Below are positions 17,124 to 25,441 of a DNA stretch of 64,000 nucleotides, piece by piece; within the stretch, counting starts at the first letter, position 1; each line of letters starts with the position of its first letter. The stretch covers positions 10,864,001 through 10,928,000 of the forward strand of contig NC_021658.1 in assembly GCF_000418325.1 (NCBI RefSeq). The letters run 5' to 3'. The notes under the pieces were generated by a model that was not told the DNA's origin, made no database searches, and saw only the letters and a program-made list of their open reading frames with translations. Made by a program: the position numbers and the translations under genes. The stretch comes from Sorangium cellulosum So0157-2 (GTDB lineage Bacteria; Myxococcota_A; Polyangia; Polyangiales; Polyangiaceae).

Positions 17124-18497
17124 GTGATAGCGCCCGTCGATCTTGTGCCAGGCCAACTCCTCGGCCGCTATGAGCTGCTGATCGCCATCGCGCAGGGCGG
17201 AATGGGCACGGTGTGGGCGGCCCGGGAGCGCGGCGGGGCGGCGGGCGACAAGATCGTGGCAGTCAAGACGATGCTGCCGGCGCTCTCCAGCGATCCGCGC
17301 TGCAAGCGCATGTTCCTCACGGAATCTCGCATCGCGGCCCGGATCAAGCACCCGAATGTGTGCGCGATCCTGGATCAAGGTGAGCAGAGCGGGGTGCTCT
17401 ACTTCGTGATGGAGTGGATCGACGGCGACGCCCTCGTGGCGCTGCAGGGCGGCAGCACCCGCAAGCAGGGCCGGCCGCTCCCCCTGCCCGTCGCGGTGCG
17501 GATCGCGATCGAGGCGGCGCGCGGGCTGCACGCGGCCCACGAGCTCCGGGACGAGGACGGCGCGCTGGTCGGGCTCGTGCACCGGGACGTCTCTCCGCAC
17601 AACATCCTGATCACGCGGGACGGCTCGGTCAAAATCGCCGATTTCGGCGTGGCCAAGGCCGTGGCGCAGGCGGACAACCCGACGACCAACACCGGGCACA
17701 TGAAGGGCAAGATCCTCTTCATGGCCCCCGAGCAGGTCTACAGCGAGCAGCTGGACCGGCGGTCCGACATCTTCGCGCTCGGGATCGTGCTCTATCAGCT
17801 GACGACGGGCACGCACCCCTTCGCCGCCAGCCACGACCTCGCGACCATGGCGCGCATCGCGCGGCCCGAGCCGGTCGATCCGCCGAGCTCGCTCGACCCC
17901 GGCTACCCGCCCGCGCTCGAGGCCGCGGTGGTGCGCGCGCTCGCCAAGGATCCGGCCGAGCGGTTCGCCACGATGGCCGAGCTCGCGGACGCGCTGGAGG
18001 CGGTGAACGCGACGCTCGGCGGCCGCCCCGAGGAGGTCACGGGGTACATCCGCGACGCGCTCGCCGCGCGCACGGCCCGGCGCGCGGCGGTGATCAAGGA
18101 CGCGCTGCGCGCCGCGGACGGCAGGTCGCGGGGGCGGCCGTCCTCGCGGCTCGATCCGCGCCGCCGCGCCCGCACGATCGCCACCGCGGCGGCGCTCGTC
18201 GCGTCGGGCGCGCTGCTCGGGGCGGCGACGCTCCTGTGGATCGGCCTCGGGGAGGGCCCCGCCCCGCAGCAGATCGTGGAGGTGCCGGCGGCGCCGCCCG
18301 TCACGGAGGAGCCGGGCCCGCGGGCGGCGAACGCCGAGCCGCGCGCGCCGGAGCCGCCGCCCGCGCCGGCGCCCTCGACCGCGCCCGCGACGCCGCCGTC
18401 CTCCGCCCCCGCGGCGACCGTGAGCCCGGGCCCTCCGCGCCCGCCGCGCGCGCCCGCCGAGGCCGGGCGCGCCAGGTTCCGCGAGCCCGGCTTCTAG
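17124..18497 (+). CDS. Ser/Thr protein kinase with C-terminal membrane helix
   Basis: Residues about 11-280 form a Hanks-type kinase domain with glycine loop AQGGMGTVWA, K48 (VAVKTM), HRDVSPHN with D155, DFG at D173 and FMAPEQV, so all catalytic residues are present. One membrane helix (about 355-375: TAAALVASGALLGAATLLWI) is followed by a Pro/Ala-rich tail, probably periplasmic. GTG 17124 is preferred because the domain follows directly; GTG 17082 in the same frame adds 14 residues. The gene reads into the MoxR/Bat operon 107 bases downstream and may regulate it; that is inference. Confidence 0.92.
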   Translation: MIAPVDLVPGQLLGRYELLIAIAQGGMGTVWAARERGGAAGDKIVAVKTMLPALSSDPRCKRMFLTESRIAARIKHPNVCAILDQGEQSGVLYFVMEWIDGDALVALQGGSTRKQGRPLPLPVAVRIAIEAARGLHAAHELRDEDGALVGLVHRDVSPHNILITRDGSVKIADFGVAKAVAQADNPTTNTGHMKGKILFMAPEQVYSEQLDRRSDIFALGIVLYQLTTGTHPFAASHDLATMARIARPEPVDPPSSLDPGYPPALEAAVVRALAKDPAERFATMAELADALEAVNATLGGRPEEVTGYIRDALAARTARRAAVIKDALRAADGRSRGRPSSRLDPRRRARTIATAAALVASGALLGAATLLWIGLGEGPAPQQIVEVPAAPPVTEEPGPRAANAEPRAPEPPPAPAPSTAPATPPSSAPAATVSPGPPRPPRAPAEAGRARFREPGF

Positions 18498-18604
18498 CGC
18501 CGCGCGCCGCGCGCCGCGCCGCGATGCCCGGCGCCCGCCGAGGAATATTCGGGCGGCGCCGGTTGTCCTCGGGCGGCCGGGCTTGCTATGAGCTCCCACC
18601 CGTT

Positions 18605-19591
18605 ATGCACGACGTACGCGCCCTGAACGAGCTGGTCGCCAAAGAGAGCGCCTTCATCGACACCCTGCTGAACGAGGTTGGCAAGGTCATCGTCGGCCAG
18701 ACGTACATGATCGAGCGCATCCTCATCGGGCTGCTCACCGGAGGCCACGTGCTCCTCGAGGGCGTCCCTGGCCTCGCCAAGACGCTCACCGTGCGGACGC
18801 TCTGCGACGCGATCGACGCGAAATTCTCCCGGATCCAGTTCACGCCGGATCTCCTGCCCGCCGACCTCATCGGCACCGTCATCTACAACCACCAGAAGGG
18901 CGACTTCACCTCGAAGCTCGGCCCGATCTTCGCGAACCTCGTGCTCGCCGACGAGATCAACCGCGCCCCGGCCAAGGTGCAGAGCGCGCTCCTCGAGGCG
19001 ATGCAGGAGCGGCAGGTCACCATCGGGGACACGACGTACCCGCTGCCGAGCCCGTTCGTGGTCATGGCGACGCAGAACCCGATCGAGCAGGAGGGGACCT
19101 ACCGGCTCCCGGAGGCGCAGGTCGACCGGTTCATGCTCATGGTCAAGGTCGGGTACCCCGCGCGCGCCGAGGAGCGGCAGATCATCGACCGCACGACCGC
19201 GGTGATCGAGGGCAAGGCCGCGAAGGTGACGACGCCCGACGAGCTGGTCTCCGCGCGCAAGGTCGTGCGCGACGTGTACATGGACGATCGCGTGAAGGAC
19301 TACATCGTCGACGTGGTCTTCGCGACCCGCGAGCCCGGGCAGAAGGGGATGCGGGAGCTGAGCAGCCTCATCGAGTACGGGGCGAGCCCGCGCGCCTCGA
19401 TCGCGCTGGCGCTCGCGGCGCGCGCGCACGCGTTCCTGCGCCACCGCGGCTACGTGACGCCGGAGGACGTGAAGGCGATCGGCCCGGACGTGCTCCGGCA
19501 CCGGGTCGTCCTGACCTACGAGGCGGAGGCCGAGGAGGTGACGTCCGAGCAGATCGTCCGGCGCGTGTTCGAGGTGGTCGAGGTGCCGTGA
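18605..19591 (+). CDS. moxR: MoxR-family AAA+ ATPase of the Bat operon
   Basis: The 328-residue protein has Walker A GVPGLAKT (residues 53-60), Walker B LVLADEIN (113-119) and the sensor region ATQNP (155-159). These are typical of MoxR ATPases, which act with VWA-domain partners as chaperone-like remodelling systems. ATG 18605 gives the standard N-terminus. The TGA at 19589-19591 overlaps the GTG of the DUF58 gene. It begins an eight-gene coupled operon. Confidence 0.96.
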   Translation: MHDVRALNELVAKESAFIDTLLNEVGKVIVGQTYMIERILIGLLTGGHVLLEGVPGLAKTLTVRTLCDAIDAKFSRIQFTPDLLPADLIGTVIYNHQKGDFTSKLGPIFANLVLADEINRAPAKVQSALLEAMQERQVTIGDTTYPLPSPFVVMATQNPIEQEGTYRLPEAQVDRFMLMVKVGYPARAEERQIIDRTTAVIEGKAAKVTTPDELVSARKVVRDVYMDDRVKDYIVDVVFATREPGQKGMRELSSLIEYGASPRASIALALAARAHAFLRHRGYVTPEDVKAIGPDVLRHRVVLTYEAEAEEVTSEQIVRRVFEVVEVP

Positions 19592-20496
19592 TCAAGGCCT
19601 CCGGCTCGAAGAACCCGCTGCCGCCGGAGCTCCTCAAGCAGCTCCGGCGCATCGAGATCCGGACGCAACGGCTCGCCAACGAGCAGCTCTCCGGCACGTA
19701 CTCGTCCGTCTTCAAGGGGCAGGGCCTCTCGTTCCGCGAGGTCCGCGCCTACATGCCCGGCGACGACGTGCGCTGGATCGACTGGAACGTCTCGGCCCGC
19801 ATGAGCGAGCCGTTCGTGAAGGTGTTCGTCGAGGAGCGCGAGATGACCGTCATGCTGGTCGTCGACGCCTCGCAGAGCGAGCAGTTCGGCACGCGGCGCG
19901 CGTCGAAGGCCCGCGTCGCCGCCGAGATCGCGGCGCTCTGCTCGTTCAGCGCCATCAAGAACAACGATCGCGTGGGCCTCGTGCTCGCGACCGAGGCCAT
20001 CGAGAAGCTCGTGCCGCCCAAGAAGGGGGACAAGCACGTGATGCGCGTCATCCGGGAGATCCTCGGGCACGAGCCGAAGTACACGGGGACGAACCTGAAG
20101 CTCGCGCTCGAGACCCTGGTGAAGGTGGCGAAGCGGCGGAGCGTCGCCTTCGTGATCAGCGATTTCTTCGCGACCGGCTTCGAGCGGTCGCTCTCGCTCG
20201 CGAGCGCGAAGCACGACGTGATCCCGGTGATGCTGGTCGATCCGCGCGACGAGGAGCTGCCCGACGTGGGGCTCGCGACGTTCGAGGACCTGGAGACCGG
20301 CGAGGAGGTGGTGGTGGACACCGGCGACCGGGCGGTGCGCGACCACTACCGCACCGCCATGCGCAAGCTCCGGAGCGACCGGGACAAGCTCTTCAAGAAG
20401 CTCGCGCTCGACGCCGTGGTCGTGAAGACGGGGGAGAGCTTCGTGACGCCGCTGCGCGACCTGTTCGCCAAGCGGGCGAGGAGGCTCAGGCGATGA
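19588..20496 (+). CDS. DUF58 domain protein
   Basis: The 302-residue protein has the DUF58 signature PGDDVRWIDWNVSAR (57-71), a beta strand EREMTVMLVVDASQSEQFG resembling a degenerate VWA MIDAS (DxSxS as DASQS), and the later FVISDFF segment. DUF58 proteins are always found beside MoxR ATPases and are thought to be their VWA-like partners. The start is GTG 19588, overlapping the MoxR stop. The stop overlaps the next ATG (ATGA at 20493-20496). Confidence 0.95.
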   Translation: MIKASGSKNPLPPELLKQLRRIEIRTQRLANEQLSGTYSSVFKGQGLSFREVRAYMPGDDVRWIDWNVSARMSEPFVKVFVEEREMTVMLVVDASQSEQFGTRRASKARVAAEIAALCSFSAIKNNDRVGLVLATEAIEKLVPPKKGDKHVMRVIREILGHEPKYTGTNLKLALETLVKVAKRRSVAFVISDFFATGFERSLSLASAKHDVIPVMLVDPRDEELPDVGLATFEDLETGEEVVVDTGDRAVRDHYRTAMRKLRSDRDKLFKKLALDAVVVKTGESFVTPLRDLFAKRARRLRR

Positions 20497-21995
20497 GGCC
20501 GCGCCGCCCCTCGGGCCTCGGCGCGGGCGCCGCCCGCCTGCCCGCGTGGCTCGCGCTGGCGGCGGCGCTCGCGTCCGCGGCGCCGGCGCTCGCGCAGCCG
20601 GACGCGGGCGCCGCCGGCGGGGCCGCCGGCGATCGACGGCTCGACGTCGCCCAGGTCGAGCGCGAGCGTGTCGCTGAAGACCGGATCCGGGGTGCTGTCC
20701 GTGCGGAACAGCCCCTGCTCCTTGTAGTAGGCCTCGACGAGCGCGACGAGCGAGGCGGGCCGGCCGGTGAAGCGCAGGTAGGCGATCGTCTCGTCGTCGA
20801 CGGGGAAGAAGCCGATGGTGGCGCCGTACTCGGGCGCCATGTTGGCGATCGTGGCGCCGCCGCGCGGGACGACGACGCGCCGCCCGCGCCGCCGCCGCTG
20901 CCCGCGCCGGCGCCGGCGCCCGCGGCGACGGAGCGCGGCGGGAGCGTGTGGGCCTCGTGCGCGGAGCACGTGCCGCCCGGCGCGACGCGGCCGACGCTCA
21001 AGGAGACGTTCCCGAGGAACGGGTTCAGCGGGTACGCGGCGCACCTCGAGATCACGATCGCGCACGGCAAGGGCGAGACGGTGCTGCCGGAGGGCTTCAA
21101 GGTCCAGGGCGACAGCGACGCCGCGCGCGCGCTGGAGAAGGCGGGGTTCATCCTGCCCGAGGCCGACGCGGGCGCGGGGCCGACCAGCGAGACCACGGCG
21201 ACCGAGGCCGGCGCGACGACCAAGCTCACCATCCCGTTCGTCCCGCTGCCCAAGGAGCCAGGGAGGAGCGCGCTGCAGCTGCCGCCGGTGCCGATCGCCG
21301 TGTCCCGCGCGAGCGGGGAGCTCGTCACCGTCTGCACCCGGCCGCACGAGATCGTGGTCGAGGACCCGATCGCCAACGAGCGGGATCCCAAGGTCAAGCC
21401 GAACCCGCCGCCGCGGCCGCAGCGGGAGGAGTGGGTGCTCGCGAAGCAGCTCGCGGCGGGCATCCTCATCGGCGCGGCGCTCGGGCTCATCGTGGCCTGG
21501 CTGGTCCGGCGCTGGATGCGCCGGCCCCGCGTGGTGGCCGCCCCGCCGCCCAAGCTGCCGTGGGTCGCCGCGCTCGAGGAGCTCGAGGCGCTCCGGCGCT
21601 CGAGCCTGCTCAGCGAGGGCCGGACCGACGAGTACTTCGACCGCGTGAGCGACTGCGTGCGCAAGTACCTCGGCGCGCGCTACGGCTTCGACGGCCTCGA
21701 GACGACCAGCGACGAGATGCGCGCGCTGCTCGCGCGGGTGCGCCCGCCCGTGCCGGTGCTGCCGCAGATCGCGCGCTTCCTCGCCGACTGCGACCTCGTG
21801 AAGTTCGCGCGCCTCCAGCCGAGCGAGGCCGACTGCCTCGAGGCGATCGAGCGCGGCGAGGTCATCGTGCACCGCACGACCCCGCCGGCGGTGCGGTCCG
21901 AAGCGGGCGCCGGGGCCGCCGGGGCCGGAGGATCGTCCGCCGGCAAGCAGCCGCCGCCCGCTCGCCCGTCCGGGGCTGAAGGGGAGGCGCCGTGA
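20493..21995 (+). CDS. Bat operon membrane protein, DUF4381-like, with an embedded inverted aconitase fragment
   Basis: The signal peptide (LPAWLALAAALASAAPALA) is followed by a Pro/Ala-rich stretch, a beta-rich exported domain, one membrane helix (about 322-341: LAAGILIGAALGLIVAWLV) and a conserved cytosolic tail (LPWVAALEELEALRRSSLL... and DEYFDRVSDCVRKYLGARYG) as in DUF4381/BatX proteins. Residues about 39-120 are unlike anything expected: they are the antisense reading of an aconitase gene. The 246 bases between two GGCGCCGCCG direct repeats (20607 and 20853) keep the frame. The product may still work if the insert falls in the flexible linker. Confidence 0.85.
   Translation: MRPRRPSGLGAGAARLPAWLALAAALASAAPALAQPDAGAAGGAAGDRRLDVAQVERERVAEDRIRGAVRAEQPLLLVVGLDERDERGGPAGEAQVGDRLVVDGEEADGGAVLGRHVGDRGAAARDDDAPPAPPPLPAPAPAPAATERGGSVWASCAEHVPPGATRPTLKETFPRNGFSGYAAHLEITIAHGKGETVLPEGFKVQGDSDAARALEKAGFILPEADAGAGPTSETTATEAGATTKLTIPFVPLPKEPGRSALQLPPVPIAVSRASGELVTVCTRPHEIVVEDPIANERDPKVKPNPPPRPQREEWVLAKQLAAGILIGAALGLIVAWLVRRWMRRPRVVAAPPPKLPWVAALEELEALRRSSLLSEGRTDEYFDRVSDCVRKYLGARYGFDGLETTSDEMRALLARVRPPVPVLPQIARFLADCDLVKFARLQPSEADCLEAIERGEVIVHRTTPPAVRSEAGAGAAGAGGSSAGKQPPPARPSGAEGEAP
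20625..20855 (-). pseudogene. Inverted internal fragment of aconitase (acnA-type)
   Basis: Read on the minus strand, 20855 down to about 20625 encodes ATIANMAPEYGAT, GFFPVDDETIAYLRFTGR, VEAYYKEQGLFR, PDPVFSDTLALDLGDVE and PSIAG in one uninterrupted frame. This is the conserved aconitase A segment after the LADRATIANM block, about 77 codons, and it stops near the expected AGPKRPQDR. No start, stop or other part of aconitase is present, so it is a dead fragment. It sits head-on within a Bat operon gene, flanked by a 10-bp direct repeat. Confidence 0.9.
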
Positions 21996-23137
21996 GCCGC
22001 GCGAAGCGCGCGGCGCTCGCGATCGGGGCGACGCTCGTCGTCGCCGCGCTCGCGTGCGTCTACCCCTACCTCGCCCGCCGCGACGCGTGGGCGGGCGCGA
22101 GCTGGCAGGCGCCGTGGTTCTTGCTCGCGCTGCTCGCGGTGCCGGTCGTCTGGTACTGGGGCATCTTCGCGGAGGACGCGCGCAGGCCCCGGCTCCGGCT
22201 CGGCACGGTCGCGCCGCTCGCGCGCGGGCCGCGCGGCCTGCGCAGCCACCTGCGCGACCTGCCGGGCGTGCTCCGCGCCGTGGCGCTCGCGCTCCTCGTC
22301 CTGTCGATGGGCCGGCCGGTCAGCGTGCTCCGCGAGCAGCGCACGGACGACAAGGGCATCGACATCGTCGTCGCGCTCGACCTGTCGGGCTCGATGCGCG
22401 CGATCCTCGACGCGAGGGCGAGCGATCTGCCCGGCCAGCCGAGGCTGCCGCGCGGCAAGCGGCTGACCCGGCTCGACACGGCCAAGCTCGTCCTCCAGGA
22501 CTTCATCGGCCGCAGGAAGACCGATCGCCTCGGCGTCGTCGTCTTCGGCAAGGCCGCGTACGTGCTGTCGCCGCCGACGCTCGACTACCACCTGCTGACG
22601 CAGATGGTGTCGCAGATGACGCTCAACGTGATCGACGGCAGCGCGACGGCGATCGGCGACGCGCTGGGCACCGCGGTCGCCCGCCTGCGCCGGAGCGACG
22701 CGCAGTCGAAGGTCGTCATCCTCCTGACCGACGGCGACTCGAACGCCGGGGCGATCGCGCCCGAGTACGCGACCCACCTCGCGACGTCGCTCGGCGTGAA
22801 GGTCTACACGATCCAGATCGGCACCGACGACGAGGTCGAGGTCGAGGACGGCGTCGATCTCTTCGGGCAGCCGCGCTACGTGCGCCACCGCTTCCCGGTG
22901 AACCCCGCGCTGCTCCAGGAGATCGCGCAGAAGACCGGCGGCGAGTCGTACGTGGCGACCGACGCGAAGGCGCTGGCGGACAGCATGCACGACGTGCTCG
23001 ACCGGCTGGAGAAGACCCGCTTCGAGGCGTCGAGCGCCGCGTACGAGGATCTCTTCCCGTTCCTGCTCCTGCCCGGCGTGTTCCTGATCGGGCTCGACGC
23101 GCTCCTGCGCGCCTGGCTGCTCCGGAGGTTCCCGTGA
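21992..23137 (+). CDS. batA: BatA-like VWA membrane protein
   Basis: The 381-residue protein has N-terminal membrane helices (about 7-26, 41-57, 93-107), a VWA domain with intact MIDAS D130-LSGS (130-134), a later LLTDGDSN loop, and a C-terminal membrane helix (about 357-373). This is the classical BatA layout with the VWA domain outside the cytosol. Bat proteins were linked to oxygen or stress tolerance in Bacteroides. GTG 21992 overlaps the previous TGA, and its own TGA overlaps the BatB GTG. Confidence 0.95.
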   Translation: MSRAKRAALAIGATLVVAALACVYPYLARRDAWAGASWQAPWFLLALLAVPVVWYWGIFAEDARRPRLRLGTVAPLARGPRGLRSHLRDLPGVLRAVALALLVLSMGRPVSVLREQRTDDKGIDIVVALDLSGSMRAILDARASDLPGQPRLPRGKRLTRLDTAKLVLQDFIGRRKTDRLGVVVFGKAAYVLSPPTLDYHLLTQMVSQMTLNVIDGSATAIGDALGTAVARLRRSDAQSKVVILLTDGDSNAGAIAPEYATHLATSLGVKVYTIQIGTDDEVEVEDGVDLFGQPRYVRHRFPVNPALLQEIAQKTGGESYVATDAKALADSMHDVLDRLEKTRFEASSAAYEDLFPFLLLPGVFLIGLDALLRAWLLRRFP

Positions 23138-24282
23138 ACTTTGCGGCCCCGTGGTTCCTGCTCGGGACGGCGTTCGCCGCGCTGATCGGCCTCCTGCTCA
23201 TCCTCGGCGGCTTCGGCGTGGCGCGCGCGATCAAGCGCTTCGGCGACGAGGATCGCGTGAAGGCGCTCACCACCGCCGACCCGGCGAAGCGCCGCGCGTG
23301 GAAGGGCGTCCTCCTCGTGCTCGCGACGGCGCTCGCGTTCGTGGCCGCGGCGCGGCCCCAGTACGGCAAGGGCACGCGGCTCGTGCCGGCGACGAACGTC
23401 GACGTGGTGGTCGTGCTCGACTACTCGAAGAGCATGTACGCGCGCGACGTCGAGCCCTCGCGCATCTTCCGGGCGAAGGTCGAGGTCGCCCGCCTCATCA
23501 AGGATCTCGAGGGCGCGCGCTTCGGCGCGGTGGCGTTCGCCGGCGAGCCGATGGGCTTCCCGCTCACGGCCGACGGCGCCGCGATCGCCCAGTTTTTCCG
23601 CCAGCTCGACCCGAACGACATGCCGATCGGCGGCACCGCGATCGCGCGCGCGCTCGACCAGGCGAACGACCTCCTGAAGCGGGATCCGAAGTCCGCCGAG
23701 CACAAGCGGATCATCCTGCTCGTCACCGACGGCGAGGATCTCGAGGGCTACCCGCTGAGCGTCGCCCAGGCGATCGGCGCCCAGGGCACGACGATCCACG
23801 TCGTGCAGATCGGCGGGCGCACGCCGGAGCCGATCCCGGAGATCGGCCCGGACGGCCGCATCGTCGGGTGGCGGACCGATCGCCAGGGCAAGCCGCTCAC
23901 GACCGAGCTGTCGCTGTCGGGCGAGCAGCAGCTCGCGTCGATCGCGCAGGCGACGCCTGGCGGGCAGATCATCCGCGCGGAGAAGGGGACCACGGGCATC
24001 GAGACGATCGCCGCGGAGCTCAGGCGGCAGATGAAGAGCGAGCTCTCGGAGCGGGTCGAGACGGTCTATGCGGACGTCTACTTCTACCCCCTCGGCCTCG
24101 CGATCTTGCTCCTCATCGCCGAGGTGTTCCTCAAGGACGCTCCGCGCCGGCGCTTCGTCGCGACGCGGCCCGAGGTCGCGCCGAAGCGCGCCGCGCTGCT
24201 GAAGGCGCGCCCGGATGGCGCGGACCTCGCGGCGGGGGCGGCGGCGGAGGGCAGCGCGGGAGGCCAGCATGCCGCGTCGTGA
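23134..24282 (+). CDS. batB: BatB-like VWA membrane protein
   Basis: GTG 23134 has CGGAGG upstream and overlaps the BatA stop. The 382-residue product begins VNFAAPWFLLGTAF with two membrane helices (about 5-27 and 58-72), then a VWA domain with MIDAS D96-YSKS (96-100) and LLVTDGEDLEG, and a C-terminal helix (FYPLGLAILLLIAEVFL) before an Ala-rich tail. It pairs with BatA in the same membrane complex. Its 3' end overlaps the BatC start by 14 bases. Confidence 0.95.
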   Translation: MNFAAPWFLLGTAFAALIGLLLILGGFGVARAIKRFGDEDRVKALTTADPAKRRAWKGVLLVLATALAFVAAARPQYGKGTRLVPATNVDVVVVLDYSKSMYARDVEPSRIFRAKVEVARLIKDLEGARFGAVAFAGEPMGFPLTADGAAIAQFFRQLDPNDMPIGGTAIARALDQANDLLKRDPKSAEHKRIILLVTDGEDLEGYPLSVAQAIGAQGTTIHVVQIGGRTPEPIPEIGPDGRIVGWRTDRQGKPLTTELSLSGEQQLASIAQATPGGQIIRAEKGTTGIETIAAELRRQMKSELSERVETVYADVYFYPLGLAILLLIAEVFLKDAPRRRFVATRPEVAPKRAALLKARPDGADLAAGAAAEGSAGGQHAAS

Positions 24283-25441
24283 TCGCAAGCGGGCCGATGC
24301 GCCGCGCCGGGATCGCCGGCGGGCGGACCTCTCCGGGTTCTTCGCGCGACACGGGCGCTCCATCGCGATCGGGCTCGCCGCCGCGTGCCTCACCGGCGCC
24401 GCGTTCTCGGCGGCGACGGGCTGCAGCGGGTGGGATCCGACGTCCCCGTTCGAGCGGAACGCGCCCGCGGTCGATCAGGCGATCCGCGAGCTCGACGCGG
24501 GCAACTTCGAGTCCGCCGAGCAGGCGCTCGCGAGCTACCTGGGGACGGGCCCGTGCACCGACGCCGGCATCGGGCTGCCCGACGCCGTCCGCCAGAAGCC
24601 GAACGGCTCGTTCGATCTCGGGCTGACGCTGTTCCACCTGGCCGAGCGCTACGGCCACCGGTTCGGCGACGAGGAGCTCGCGGACGGCGGGCCGGAGCAG
24701 GAGCAGAACGACGCGCTGCGCGGGATCGAGATCGACTGCGCGCTGATCCTGGTGAAGGCGATCGGCGCCGACCCGAGCGTGCCGGCCGACCTGCGGGCGC
24801 GCGCCCGCTACCTCGCGGGCAACCTCGAGTTCTTGCGGCGCAAGTACGAGGACGCCGTGACGTATTACGACCAGGCGCTGGCCATCATCCCCGGCATCTT
24901 CGAGGAGGCGGGGGGCGACGGTATCGGCCGGGACGCGGCCTGGAACCGGGCCATCGCCCTGCGGCGGATCCAGGAGCAGCAGGACGCCGCGCCGCCGGAC
25001 GCCGAGCCCGACGCGCCGCCGGACGCCGACGACCAGGACGCGGGCGACGACGGCGGCGACCAGGACGCGGGCGACGACGGCGGCGACCAGGACGCGGGCG
25101 ACGACGGCGGCGACCAGGACGCGGGCGACGACGGCGGCGACCAGGACGCGGGCGACGACGGCGGCGACCAGGACGCGGGCGACGACGGCGGCGACCAGGA
25201 CGCGGGCGACGACGGCGGCGACCAGGACCAGAGCCCGGACGCCGGCCCGCAGGACCAGCCGCCCGACGCGGGCCCGCAGGATCAGCCCGAGCCGCCGCGC
25301 GAGCAGCCCCAGGAGCAGCCGCCCACCGGGCGGCAGGACGATCGCATCCTCGACCAGCTCGAGGAGGCGCCGACGTACCAGGAGCAGGAAGCGAAGAGCA
25401 AGGCCGGGATGCGGCGCGGCCGCGCGATGGAGGACAAGTGA
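24269..25441 (+). CDS. batC: BatC-like TPR protein with Asp-rich repeat
   Basis: ATG 24269 follows GGGAGG and gives 390 residues. An Arg-rich leader precedes a hydrophobic helix ending in SAATGCSG, a possible lipobox. TPR-like helices follow (NFESAEQALASYL; YLAGNLEFLRRKYEDAVTYYDQAL). Residues about 255-320 consist of the nonapeptide DQDAGDDGG repeated seven times, then a Gln/Pro-rich tail. In BatC the TPRs bind partner proteins; the acidic repeat could bind calcium, but that is speculation. The stop overlaps the BatD GTG. Confidence 0.88.
   Translation: MPRRDRKRADAPRRDRRRADLSGFFARHGRSIAIGLAAACLTGAAFSAATGCSGWDPTSPFERNAPAVDQAIRELDAGNFESAEQALASYLGTGPCTDAGIGLPDAVRQKPNGSFDLGLTLFHLAERYGHRFGDEELADGGPEQEQNDALRGIEIDCALILVKAIGADPSVPADLRARARYLAGNLEFLRRKYEDAVTYYDQALAIIPGIFEEAGGDGIGRDAAWNRAIALRRIQEQQDAAPPDAEPDAPPDADDQDAGDDGGDQDAGDDGGDQDAGDDGGDQDAGDDGGDQDAGDDGGDQDAGDDGGDQDAGDDGGDQDQSPDAGPQDQPPDAGPQDQPEPPREQPQEQPPTGRQDDRILDQLEEAPTYQEQEAKSKAGMRRGRAMEDK
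25031..25228. repeat. 27-bp tandem repeat inside batC
   Basis: Seven exact copies of a 27-bp unit start at 25031 and recur every 27 bases to 25193, with a partial eighth at 25220. The unit encodes DQDAGDDGG. Copy number can change by slippage without breaking the frame, so length variation between strains is expected. Confidence 0.95.

Noticed and set aside
20346..21872. A minus-strand gene encoding a complete aconitase
   Set aside because: Only about 77 codons match aconitase. Sequence on both sides is antisense of the Bat operon gene, so no intact aconitase exists here.
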